Source of the DNA: Mariannaea sp. PMI_226
Lineage: Eukaryota; Ascomycota; Sordariomycetes; Hypocreales; Nectriaceae
Assembly (NCBI GenBank): GCA_024336345.1
Contig: JANFOG010000003.1
Span: forward strand, 1,990,501-2,054,500
DNA: 64,000 nt
Direction: 5' to 3'
Shown: positions 50,342 through 61,942 of the stretch, in pieces
Layout of the letters: each line of letters begins with the position of its first letter
Numbering within the stretch: position 1 is the first letter of the stretch
The notes under the pieces: generated by a model
Told to the model about the DNA's origin: nothing
What the model saw: only the letters and a program-made list of their open reading frames with translations
The model's database searches: none
Made by a program: the position numbers and the translations under genes

Positions 50342-51225
50342 ATGGCCACTGAGCAACACTTCCCTCCTCCATTTCCATGGCTCAACCCCAATCTTACGCA
50401 ACATCTGGTAAAAAACAAGAGACTTTCCGCGATATTGTGTAACAAGTCCAGAGACATGAATGATATTAAATGGCTGGAAGAGCAGGGTGAGTTGAATTCT
50501 ATATGTGTCAAGATTTCCTTTGCATGCTAACGCGATTTAGTCGAGGCACATCGCGTCCTTCTCTGGGGCTTCGTTGAAAGGATCACCGAGAGGAAGGAGA
50601 ATGGGGATACTATGTGTAGATGCCAGACTATGTCTGCTGGACTGTGAGTCTGCCTCCCCTAAACTTGGTATTTTCTTTTCCTTGCCTGACTTCGCTTAGG
50701 TATTCGTGGGCATGGGTTGATGGCAACAATAAGCGACGGCGGCCTCGAGCACTTGAATACATTGCACTCGTAAATCACTGGATTGAAGAGAAACTCAGGA
50801 ATGGGGATACGATATTGAAACCTCAAAATGGCCTCTCCCCATTGAGCCAGAATCAGTCCTCCCAAGCCCTTCCTTGTTCTGATCGAGCCGTGGAAGATGG
50901 ATGTAAGGAATCTCGTGATAGTATCGATGCTGACTTCAAGCAAATCTGTCGCCCTATTTTTATTCAAATGTTCCGTATCTATGCTCACCTCTATTACGAC
51001 CACTTCATTGAGCCATTCACACATCTCGACAAGATCAACGAGCTCAATATGTCATTCTCTCTGTTCCTGACGACGGCCACAAACCTAGACATGTTGAAGG
51101 CAGATGATCTGGGTCCTATGCAAGCTCTAATTGACCTATGGGCTAGCAAAGATGTTTTTGAATCTGGATCCAAGATCAAGGACATGGCAAACATATATAA
51201 CCCTTCCTTTCCCGCTGTTATCTAG
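50342..51225 (+). CDS. Divergent MOB (Mob1/phocein) family protein
   Basis: Three exons (50342-50486, 50541-50643 and 50700-51225) give 257 aa. MOB proteins bind and activate NDR/LATS kinases in the mitotic-exit, septation and morphogenesis networks, or join STRIPAK. Family signs are the EAHRVLLWGFVERITE helix (49-65), CQTMSAG (76-82), the YSWAWVDG strand (84-91), IFIQMFRIYAHLYYDHF (169-185) with the two zinc-binding histidines (His179, His184), and the closing PMQALIDLW. Two things are odd. Canonical MOBs have C-x4-C before the MSAG motif, whereas here the cysteines are C74-x-C76 after a small insertion, so one zinc ligand may be displaced. There is also an extra, polar stretch of roughly 25 residues (about 125-160) before the second conserved block. 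It is probably a lineage-specific paralogue rather than the essential Mob1 or Mob2. Confidence 0.85.
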
Positions 51226-52206
51226 CTGATGCAAGCGTGTAAAGAGTTATCCAGGCGATGATTAGGGGAACAGAAAGGGCACCGATTAGAGGTTGGAACG
51301 AGTTTACAACGGCCTTAGGTACCGTAAAGAGGTAAAAGGAAGAAGAAGAAAAGGAGACAGAGACAGGGAAAGATAATATACACGACCTAGGAAATTGAAA
51401 TGACTATTCTCATGTTAGGTCAATGCTGGGATGTTGGTCTAGGAACACAGCACTTGAGATTAAAAAGAATGAAATAACGACCCAATAACATCATGATTTA
51501 ATTTCATTTGGAGCAATACAAACACAGTCCAATCTTTTGCTGTTTTGCTCCCCCGCAAGATAGTCTAAGAGCAATAGCAGGGACATACTCAAGGCACGAA
51601 AAAAGGTTTTCAACCAACCTATGAAGGCATTGATCTCCCCAAACTCTGGAATCGCTCTCTAATATTATGAAAACAAAACGATGCCGCCTGGCCACTTGTC
51701 ACATGGGCTCATCCGTATTGATTGCCGCGGCTTCGGAAGAGAGTGGTAGTTTGCATATTCGCAGGAACTTTCAATGTCACAGTACCCCGTCAATGAAGTG
51801 GAGAAGAACTCCATAATCCTACTGTAGCTGCTAACATGGTATGTTCGTGGAAAATTAGTTCTGTACCGAAGTGGGTAGATGGATGTCGTGCATCGGGCCA
51901 CCGTACATTAAGTAAGTCTATCAGATGACTACGTGACCAAGAAGCATGGTCGTGGCAAGGGGAACCACTAATTGCCTTGCTGATCAACAAACCACGTTGG
52001 GAATTGGTGCCAGCTTGTAGATCCAACTCGGAATCGACAGTCTGAGGTGTATTCTCTACCAAAATTCGTCAAGCACCATAAAACTCCAAACAGAAGATGC
52101 CTTTGGCAAGGCAATACAGACACAGCCAAGGGGGACCAAGATTCAATGTCTATTTCCTCAACGCCAACTCGTCTTGCTAATATTTCTCTCAACCCTTACT
52201 GGCCTG
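51226..52206. other. Convergent intergenic region
   Basis: These 1 kb separate the convergent MOB-like and carboxylase genes and should include both 3' UTRs. No coding region is recognised. Confidence 0.55.
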
Positions 52207-54042
52207 TTACATCCTGAAGACACCATACTTTGTATCGCCAGCCTTGACTTCATTTCGTCCTCCCATAGCAGCCATCAGACCTAGACCAAGATACCTTCTC
52301 GTATGTTGGGGCGGGATGATGCCGTCGTCCTGTATATCCTTGTTAGCCGACACATGTATTCAAGAGCAGCAGTAAATTCCGATTTGGACTCACCCAAAGT
52401 CTAGCCGACGAATACGTCGCGTCGCTTTCCCGCTCTATTCTCGCCTTGAGCTCCGGATCCGCCTTCTGGCCTACCGTCTCCATGACAGCGGCAAGCTGCT
52501 CACCTCCCATGACGCCGATGCGGGCATTGGGCCACATCCACAGGAATCGAGGAGAGTATGCACGACCACACATACCGTAGTTGCCCGCGCCGTAGCTGCC
52601 ACCAACGACAACCGTGAACTTGGGAACGTCGGCACAGGCCACAGCTGTTACCAGCTTGGCGCCGTGCTTGGCAATACCCTCTCGCTCCGACTGTGAGCCG
52701 ACCATGAAGCCGGCAATGTTCTGGAGGAAGATGAGGGGAATGCCACGCTGAGTGCAGAGCTCGACAAAGTGGGCACCCTTGACGGCCGATGTTGAGAAGA
52801 GAATTCCGTCGTTGGCGACGATGCCAACCTTGTGGCCGTAAATCTCAGCAAAACCTGTCACCAGCGTGGTGCCATAGTCGCGCTTGAACTCAGAGAACTC
52901 TGAGCCATCAACAATACGGGAGATAACTTCTCGGATGGGAAGTGGCTTTCGAAGGTTTGTTGACGCAATTCCGAGAAGCTCTTCGGGGCTGTGAAGAGGC
53001 TCGGCAAAGGTAGCCTTGGGTGCTTGGGTATGGGGCGATCGTACTGGCCAGTTGAGGTTGCTGACGCTACGACGAGCGAGAGTGATGGCGTGGGCATCGT
53101 CTACAGCAAGGTAGTCTGTAACTCCGGAGACAGATGAGTGCATCTTTCCACCACCGAGGTCCTCGTGGCTGACAACCTCGCCCGTTGCGGCCTTGACCAG
53201 CGGAGGACCAGCCAGGAAGATGTGGCCCTGCTCTTGGACGATGATGCTCTCGTCGCTCATAGCGGGGACGTACGCACCACCTGCTGTGCAAGGACCCATA
53301 ACTACTGAGATCTGTGGAATGCCTTCGGCACTCATACGGGCTTGGTTGTAGAAGATGCGACCAAAATGGTTCTGGTCAGGGAAGACATCGGCCTGATGAG
53401 GCAAGTTCGCGCCACCGCTGTCGACGAGGTATATGCAACTAAGGTAAGATTATTAGTGATAAGTGGGATTGCTTCCTTGGATGAATTGGGAACATACGGT
53501 AGCTTGTTTTCCCTTGCAACTGTCTGGGCTCTCAAATGCTTCTTCACAGTGATGGGATAGTAGGTGCCTCCCTTGACAGTGCTATCGTTGGCGACGATCA
53601 CACATGTCACTCCCTCAACAACACCAACACCGGTGATAATGCCACCTGCAGGCACATCCGCCTCCGGGTAGAGCTCATATCCTGCGAATTGGGACAGCTC
53701 CATGAAAGTGGTGCCAGGGTCGATTAAGGCCGTGACGCGGTCTCGCGGGAGCATCTTCTTGCGCGCGAGATGCTTCTGTCTAGCCTTCTCCGACCCTCCC
53801 TGCTGAATTTTGCGTGCAAGATCCTGCATGCGGGTCACGACCTCGGCCATCTGCTTCTCATTCTCCTTGAACTCGTCCGCTGAGGGGTCAACGTTGGTCT
53901 GAATGCGCGAGATGGCAGCGGCCTGGTGCGGTGGGGTGAGGTTGGCGACAGCTCGCACCTGTTGAAAGCGGCCATGTAAGCGGTGACGGCTGAATTGGCC
54001 GCCCAGGCTCAGAGCCTGACGAGATGAACGTGAGAGCGACAT
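52207..54042 (-). CDS. mccB: Methylcrotonoyl-CoA carboxylase beta subunit, mitochondrial
   Basis: Three exons (54042-53498, 53438-52394 and 52329-52207) total 1713 nt (570 aa), the usual length for this subunit. It is the carboxyltransferase half of the biotin enzyme that turns 3-methylcrotonyl-CoA into 3-methylglutaconyl-CoA in leucine degradation. The N-terminus ([11 protein letters not shown]..., Arg/Ser-rich, no acids for about 45 residues) fits a mitochondrial targeting peptide. The carboxyltransferase domains are complete: the [11 protein letters not shown] and FGRIFYNQA blocks, [15 protein letters not shown] with the oxyanion glycines, and the C-terminal [15 protein letters not shown] and VMGGEQLA signatures. 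The family-typical short last exon begins [11 protein letters not shown]. It lies divergent from the isovaleryl-CoA dehydrogenase gene, the preceding step. The biotin-carrying alpha subunit is not in this window. Confidence 0.96.
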
Positions 54043-55087
54043 TCCGGAGACCCTATTACAGCTTGAGAAGAAGAGATTGGTCTGTAAATTTCAGCGACAA
54101 GCACATTTCATGGAGGATGGACACACAGAAGTAATTGCAGCTGTTAGGTAAGTTGAGTTGCTAGGCCGAGATGTGACGTCGTTAAGCGGGCGCTTCGGCT
54201 TTGCGCGGGCACCTCGGGTAGCGTCGCTCTGTTTTTCCTTTGCCCGCTAAAAAGTCGCCCATTACACTGGGCAGTGCTCCAGCTTCATAAGAAGGTATAG
54301 GTCAAAGACGGCAACTACTCGTTCAAGGCATAATCTAGTTGGTTGGTGAAAATATTTAAAAGGAGATAAAAGGTATAAGACGATCAGGAAAACTGGATGC
54401 TATGTGAATATCTGTAGCTTGAACGCTTGATCTCTCAAGTGGGTAGGCGACTGAGCCTGAGATTGGATTGGGGGCGGTTTCTAGAAGTGTGATATGTATT
54501 CAAGATGGAAAATATTTCTACAATATCTTGATATACCCAATTCATTGGACTTTGGGGTCCATATTTTGAGTTGTCTTTATCAGTTATAACCATTGTTGTT
54601 CCCTTGATGTCAATGGCTGGCGGGCTAGCTGACAGCAAGGAGCTGAGACTCGGGAGCTATTGGTAGCCCCGCGCAGCTTCATACGTCTGCGTCAAAAGTG
54701 AGATCAAGCAAAAATGAAATTATATTCTCTGTTTGTGTCTAACTGCACCTTAGTGAAGACACCTTATAAATGAGGCCATCCATCACAATCCACCGCTCAT
54801 GAGGCCCTGCACTAACATTACTTTGTGATGGACTATGAAGATAAGTTATAATGATGGGTCCTGTTCATGCGAAAGCAGTAAATTATATAGATACTGTACT
54901 TGTATGAAAAGTAGTTTAGCTAGGCATAGTAACGTCAACCAACCCTTCAAATCTTGACAAACGATCAGCACAAGGAACGGGGTCTTAGTACAAAGTGACA
55001 AGTCCCTTGATAGCAACGAAAACGACTTGCTGTTTTCTTCAGGATGGCTCTCCATGCCATTGAAGGGTTTGCTTTTCTTCATAGTGC

Positions 55088-55129
55088 AAAATTCAAAATT
55101 CAAAATTCAAAATTCAAAATTCAAAATTC
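55088..55129. repeat. Six tandem copies of a 7-base unit
   Basis: AAAATTC is repeated six times without error and runs into a poly-A tract. It lies inside the divergent promoter region of the leucine-degradation pair, about 520 bases before the rightward ATG. Confidence 0.95.
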
Positions 55130-55468
55130 AAAAAAAAACAACAAATTGACGAGTTAATTGTTGCTTGAAAATTCAGAAGCTCAACGTGATAGATATCCCT
55201 GCGATGCTCGAGGCGTTTCTTACCTGCCTCGCTGACGCATGTTGGTGAATGAAGTCTCTTTTCAACTGTAAATACTAGTAGAATGACTTCAAATTAAAGC
55301 ATCATAAAAATTTATGCCAGTACCAAAATGCTCCAATAATCCGCTGAAAAGAAGAAAAAAAAAAGGTCGACCATACGGCCCGAGCCACAAAAGCGTCTAT
55401 TTTGCATTCATCTCTGGCTCTGGGGCCAAAGCCGAACTTATGACGTTGTGAATTTTGCGCCGTTGCCC

Positions 55469-55482
55469 CGCGGTAAACCGCG
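55469..55482. promoter_or_regulatory. Palindromic CGG-N4-CCG element
   Basis: CGCGGTAAACCGCG has perfect 6-base arms around an AA spacer and includes CGG-TAAA-CCG. Zn(II)2Cys6 regulators bind paired CGG triplets, so this is a candidate operator. It sits about 170 bases before the isovaleryl-CoA dehydrogenase ATG, just before the GTCCGGAC palindrome at 55493-55500. Confidence 0.5.
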
Positions 55483-55652
55483 ACAAGCCGGGGTCCGGAC
55501 CATCGCTGGCCGTACCTCACTCCTCGGCAACTCAATCATCAATCGTAAGTGTGTCGGATGTAAGACAAACGGACTTGGCTTTTTTACTCTTCTTCTTCTT
55601 TCCCTTCTGTCAATCCTGCTCTCACACCATCATCCACATCCTCCCAGACACA

Positions 55653-57050
55653 ATGGCCAGCTTACGAACATTCCGAGCCCTGGCACGACCCGTCGTCGCC
55701 AGACAATGGCGCGCAGCCGCAAACCTCCCCGCAATCCAGTCTCGATTGCACTCGTCCAAGCATCCCCAAGGATTCGAGGCGCCAACGAGCGAAGAGCTGG
55801 AGGAGCTTCGAGAGCGAGTACAAGAGTTTACGCGTCGCGAAATTTCGGAGGAGGTGGCAGCAAATACCGACAAGAGCAATGCTTTCCCGTCCGAGATGTG
55901 GCAAAAGCTAGGCGAGGCTGGCTTCCTCGGCATCACAGCTGATGAGGCCGTGGGAGGTCTAGGAATGGGCTACCAGGCTCATTGTATCGTCATGGAGGAG
56001 ATTTCTCGAGCGTCCGGATCCATCGGCCTCAGCTACGCTGCGCATTCGCAGCTTTGCGTCAACCAGCTTCAACTCAACGGCTCGCCTGAGCAGAAGAAGA
56101 AGTACCTTCCAGGCCTCATTGCCGGCACCAAAGTTGGCGCCCTGGCCATGTCTGAATCCGGCTCCGGCAGCGACGTGGTTAGCATGCGAATGACGGCGCG
56201 AAAGGTGGATGGCGGCTATGTGCTCAACGGGTCCAAGATGTGGATCACCAACGGGCCCGACGCCGACCTGATCGTGGTTTATGCAAAGACGGAGCCGGAC
56301 AAGGCCTCCAAGGGCATCACGGCGTTCCTGGTGGAGACCAAGACGGAGGGCTTCAGCTGCGCCCGCAAGCTGGACAAGATGGGTATGCGAGGCAGCAACA
56401 CAGGCGAGCTCATGTTCGACTCAGTCTTCGTGCCAGAGGAAAATGTCCTCGGCAAGCTCAACGGTGGAGTGCGCGTCCTTATGGAGGGTCTTGACCTTGA
56501 GCGACTGGTGCTGAGCGCTGGTCCCCTGGGCTTGATGCAGGCTGCGATGGACGTTGCCCTGCCATTCACGCACCAGCGCAAGCAGTTCGGTCAACCAATT
56601 GCCCACAACCAGCTTGTGCAAGGGCGACTCGCCGACATGTATACGAAACTGCAGGCCTCCCGAGCCTACACTTACACGACAGCCAAGGCGGTGGACGAGA
56701 ATGGCCTCATCCGAACGCAAGACTGCGCGGGAGCCATCCTGTACGCTGCTGAGCGTGCGACAGAAGTCGCTCTCGACAGCATCCAACTTCTAGGCGGAAT
56801 GGGCTATGTGGAGGAGATGCCCGTTTCAAGATTGCTTCGCGAGTACGTACCCTCTTCCCTATTATTCCTGTGGTTTGCCATTCCCATATCTTTTGCTTCT
56901 TACCCAGCATACACGTTTGACGAGACGATTTGGAGACTATTTACTAACCTACTTCGAAGTGCTAAACTATATGAAATCGGAGCCGGCACATCTGAGATTA
57001 GACGGATGGTAATCGGAAGGGCGTTCAACAAGGAGTACGCTAACGCTTAA
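55653..57050 (+). CDS. ivdA: Isovaleryl-CoA dehydrogenase, mitochondrial
   Basis: Two exons (55653-56842 and 56960-57050) total 1281 nt (426 aa). The enzyme is a flavin-dependent acyl-CoA dehydrogenase that oxidises isovaleryl-CoA to 3-methylcrotonyl-CoA, directly before the step of the neighbouring carboxylase. The start gives an Arg-rich, acid-free mitochondrial targeting peptide (MASLRTFRALARP). Family motifs are AMSESGSGSDV (165-175) for FAD and substrate, MWITNG (196-201), the isovaleryl-type catalytic Glu in LDLERLVLS (Glu283), QLLGGMGYVEEMPVSRLLRD, and the C-terminal YEIGAGTSEIRR. The frame stays open through the 117-nt intron (56843-56959, GTACGT...CGAAG). I excise it because only then does the conserved LLRDAKLYEIGAG sequence appear. 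An upstream in-frame ATG at 55455 is less likely as the start. Confidence 0.96.
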   Translation: MASLRTFRALARPVVARQWRAAANLPAIQSRLHSSKHPQGFEAPTSEELEELRERVQEFTRREISEEVAANTDKSNAFPSEMWQKLGEAGFLGITADEAVGGLGMGYQAHCIVMEEISRASGSIGLSYAAHSQLCVNQLQLNGSPEQKKKYLPGLIAGTKVGALAMSESGSGSDVVSMRMTARKVDGGYVLNGSKMWITNGPDADLIVVYAKTEPDKASKGITAFLVETKTEGFSCARKLDKMGMRGSNTGELMFDSVFVPEENVLGKLNGGVRVLMEGLDLERLVLSAGPLGLMQAAMDVALPFTHQRKQFGQPIAHNQLVQGRLADMYTKLQASRAYTYTTAKAVDENGLIRTQDCAGAILYAAERATEVALDSIQLLGGMGYVEEMPVSRLLREYVPSSLLFLWFAIPISFASYPAYTFDETIWRLFTNLLRSAKLYEIGAGTSEIRRMVIGRAFNKEYANA

Positions 57051-60000
57051 GATGCTATGAATCAGGTATGAAGTATTATGAAATGAGATTCAAGATGGGG
57101 TTTGGGAGTAGGAAAACTGTTGCATCAGCAAAACCAAATAAAGGATGGAGTTGCAGAGGATGTGACTGCTGGGACATATCCTAACTACGTCGCCTAGCTG
57201 ATGGTCCTGTGTATTCAGAGTGAGATGGCGAGATATTGAGCGAAATCTTGTGCCAGCGCGGCCAGAAGTCGTGATGAGCAACACTCTTGAGCAGAGATAA
57301 CTGAAAAGTCGGGAACTTGGTTCCTACCTCTATTAGCTAGTACCATCTATCTGGCTTTGAATTGACCTTTGTCATTTCTCCATCTACAGTTTCCCGTGGC
57401 GATCTCGCATATAACAGACGTCCCTACAAGTCAATATGGGACCACTTGTCTTCCTGCTTCATCCAAGCTCTCTGTATTCAGCTACGAGCCGGGCACAGGG
57501 ATTATTGACCTGTGATGGACAATTTGAGCAGTATGGAGTTGACATTGAGCCGATTGAACCTTTAACGCAGTGAACGATGGTGTTGTTGTGTATATTCATA
57601 TGTGAAGGATATTGAAAATTAAGTCTCAAGGGGTACAGGAAGGAGAAAATTGGTCCACAACTTTTTCCGTTTTCTATCTTGTGGACTCTTGTTAGTTGGA
57701 TGCAGGGGAACATCTTATGCTAGGCTTGGATGAGCGGTGGGTGAGTGAGTAGGTGGGTGTACAATTGAGTATCTCATTGAATCGAATCATTAATAAGACG
57801 GCGCCTTGAATTGCTTGTGGAGCCGACAGTGATGATAGAGCACTAGATAATGCGAAACCGCCTGCATTGTTTACTTCTCTCTCAGGGCAATATTGTTTTG
57901 TGCCTGTCCTCGGGAGCATATGGTCCGAGGAACATTGTCAAAATATTTTGGGCACGCTGAAATCGAAACTGGAACTTGCCTGACCAATCACGCTGGACTT
58001 ATCGTACAGCACAAGCACAAGGGCAAGCAAAACATGTGCAAAAAGCTTGTGGGTGAGGGCTGTGGATGAGTTGTGATGAGTTGTGATGCATACACCTCCC
58101 GTCAGCATAGCCGGTCGGCTACTCTTCCAGCACGCAAGTCCAGAAGTTTCTGATGTCCTGCTGACCTCGATTGCAGGGCACAACACAGACCCTGCTCCCC
58201 TGCTTGTGCCGTGCTGTGCCAGCCGCATTCGTGCTAAGAATAGTGCATCTTTTGTCCCACCCCGGGTGCCTGATCGGCAAAGAATAAGGTGAGCGATTCC
58301 TTGACCGAGAGGGGGTTGCACTGAAGGTGATTTTGCAGTGAATAGGTACAGATGAGTGTGAGAGTATTCAACTTACAGCATGTGATTGTATTTTTTTCTT
58401 TCTTTCTATTCGTTTGGTTCCCTCTGCTTAATTTTTCTACTGGATTGTCAACAGCAAGGCACAATCAACACCCCATGCCAATTGTTCGACTGCTGCGTCG
58501 GAGTGAGATGTGTCTGCCGGTGGGCTCCACGCCCTTTCATCGCTTCCAGAGCCGACGACAACGACCAGTATGGTCGGCTGTAAGTTCTAGTCTTCACCCC
58601 CACGGAGCTTTCCCCATAATGCACACAACACAATCACACATACTCACACACACACACATTCCATACTATGCATTCCAATGGGTCTTCTCCCCCAAATATT
58701 AATACACTGAATATTATAGTACGATTCGGAGTGGGCATGTCCGGATGTTGAATCTTGCTGACATGTTGTTATTCCGCGGACAACAGAGGTTGGACCCTCT
58801 CCCACCCCTCCCTACCCCCGTGGCCCAGGGACCTTCTTTCAGAGGTTGAACCAAGAATAGGAATGTCCAGAAGGATGATACTGAGTTGAGAAGTTGCAAC
58901 TGTTGTGTGTTCTCACCGAGAATGGCTTTCCATCTTGAAAGTCCACGATCTTCATGCAGGCGAGATCGACCCCTAGATCGTTGTCTTGCTCACCCGTTGT
59001 TCGTGCTCATTTGGCTGTGTCTTCATGGATAAACCGGCTCATTTGGGAGGGGTGAGAGTCTGGATGAGTGCATTCGACCGCACTCGACTGCATTGACTGA
59101 ATTATGCTCGTCTTGGGCCTCAACCTCACACTGCGGACCCCCCATCCTCACTTGCCAGGATCTGCAACTACCATCTACGATTAGGGCAATTCACACAATC
59201 ACTTGATGTACTCCGTATATTTAGCAGGGGTTCTTTCCCCGCGTCTATTCCACGGCTGTAATTTGGGGTAGATCCTCTCATACATAGTAAGTCTAGTAGA
59301 TACGGATTATAATTATATAAACGCGTTGAATATAAAAACGATGATAACGGAAAGCACACTGTGGCGATTTCTGGGCTTCACTTGGGCTTCAAGGCCATGG
59401 CCAACGCAAGCCACCAGCTTTGTGCACCGCAAAGAAGACATGGGCCGGCACTGAAAACTGCATTGAAAGGGACCCTGTATGACCAGGGGGCCAGGTTGTT
59501 CATCAGGGAGCAAGCGTGGGATGAAAATATGAAATGTGATGATTGATAGCTGTGAATAATTCCCAGCGTTGAGGGACACCCTTGCCCCTTGCGCCATGCA
59601 CAAGGGGTCTCTGGGGTCAGCTCGCTGCTATCGCCGGCCGGTGTGGGGAGAGCTCTATCGTCTCTCTCTTGACCAGCACCCTACCAGGGCGAGTTCTGAT
59701 GCTCCGAATACACGCGGTGGCTTCCATTTCCATTTAGGCATCCGAATAAAAAAAGGAAAGGAAGAAAAGAGAGGAGCCAATAATCATCAGCACTAGTCAT
59801 TGTCCCCCTTTTTGAGTTGCAGGTCACCATGGGAAAAGCGGTAAAACGCCATCGCTTTTGCGCACCCCTCCTCTGTCGATGCGAGCGGTGCAGCCCGACA
59901 GTGGGCTTGCTAGCATCACTTGAGCCGGAGCTTTCTTTGTTGAGCCGCTAGGAATTGCAGATTTGGACGACTTTAGTCGCCTCCGCAGCAGGCACCAGAA

Positions 60001-60479
60001 TAAAAAAAACCGACCACATACATACATAGTAGGCACGCAAGTGAGAGGACAGCTGCTTTGAAGTGGCCGGCCGGAGTGCGGCATCTGATTAGCGCCCTTG
60101 TTGCCATGAGGCACCGGCTGTGACCCGGATTGATCATCTGGGAGGTTTGAACTGATGAGCATAGCGTTCAATCCGACGATGTCATGATCACCCAGATCAT
60201 GATGACTCTTTCCCACCTTGATGAAGAGAAAAGGAAAGATTCGCAGAGGAAAAACATCATAGAAGTCGGCACCTTCGTTTAATAATTGAATTGCGACTTC
60301 TTTGTCCTGTATATATACTTCCTCCATCAATCAATTGCTGCAGCGTGTGGTGCCCAAATTGTATCCAAAATTTGGTTTTCCACATCCCATTATTCCCGTT
60401 CATTCCGCGTACAGCTAGCTCTCTTGAAGCTTTTAGCCAAATTGAGCTCCGGCTTCTCCTCAGTTAACAGAGCTGTTCA
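57051..60479. other. Gene-free region
   Basis: About 3.4 kb hold no recognisable gene. CA-type repeats occur near 58637-58659, and a near-duplicate GATGAGTTGT phrase near 58065-58086. Otherwise only short frames on both strands are present. The final few hundred bases should include the promoter of the dehydrogenase that follows. Confidence 0.5.
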
Positions 60480-60486
60480 TATAAAG
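60480..60486 (+). promoter_or_regulatory. TATA-like element of the SDR gene
   Basis: TATAAAG lies 50 bases before the ATG at 60536, a short but workable distance for a TATA element, and a CT-rich stretch follows it. Confidence 0.4.
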
Positions 60487-60535
60487 AGGAAGTTCTACCC
60501 CTCCTCTCAATTTTGCTTTCTCGTAGCGGTCAAAG

Positions 60536-61942
<1,407 letters not shown>

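Larger units (their letters stand above)
54043..55652. promoter_or_regulatory. Shared divergent promoter region of two leucine-degradation genes
   Basis: These 1.6 kb lie between the start codons of the carboxylase beta-subunit and isovaleryl-CoA dehydrogenase genes. They contain a CGG-N4-CCG inverted repeat (55469-55482), a GTCCGGAC palindrome (55493-55500), a TGACGTCG sequence near 54174-54181 that resembles a CRE half/full site, and a 7-base tandem repeat (55088-55129). Joint control by a zinc-cluster activator is plausible but not shown. Confidence 0.55.
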
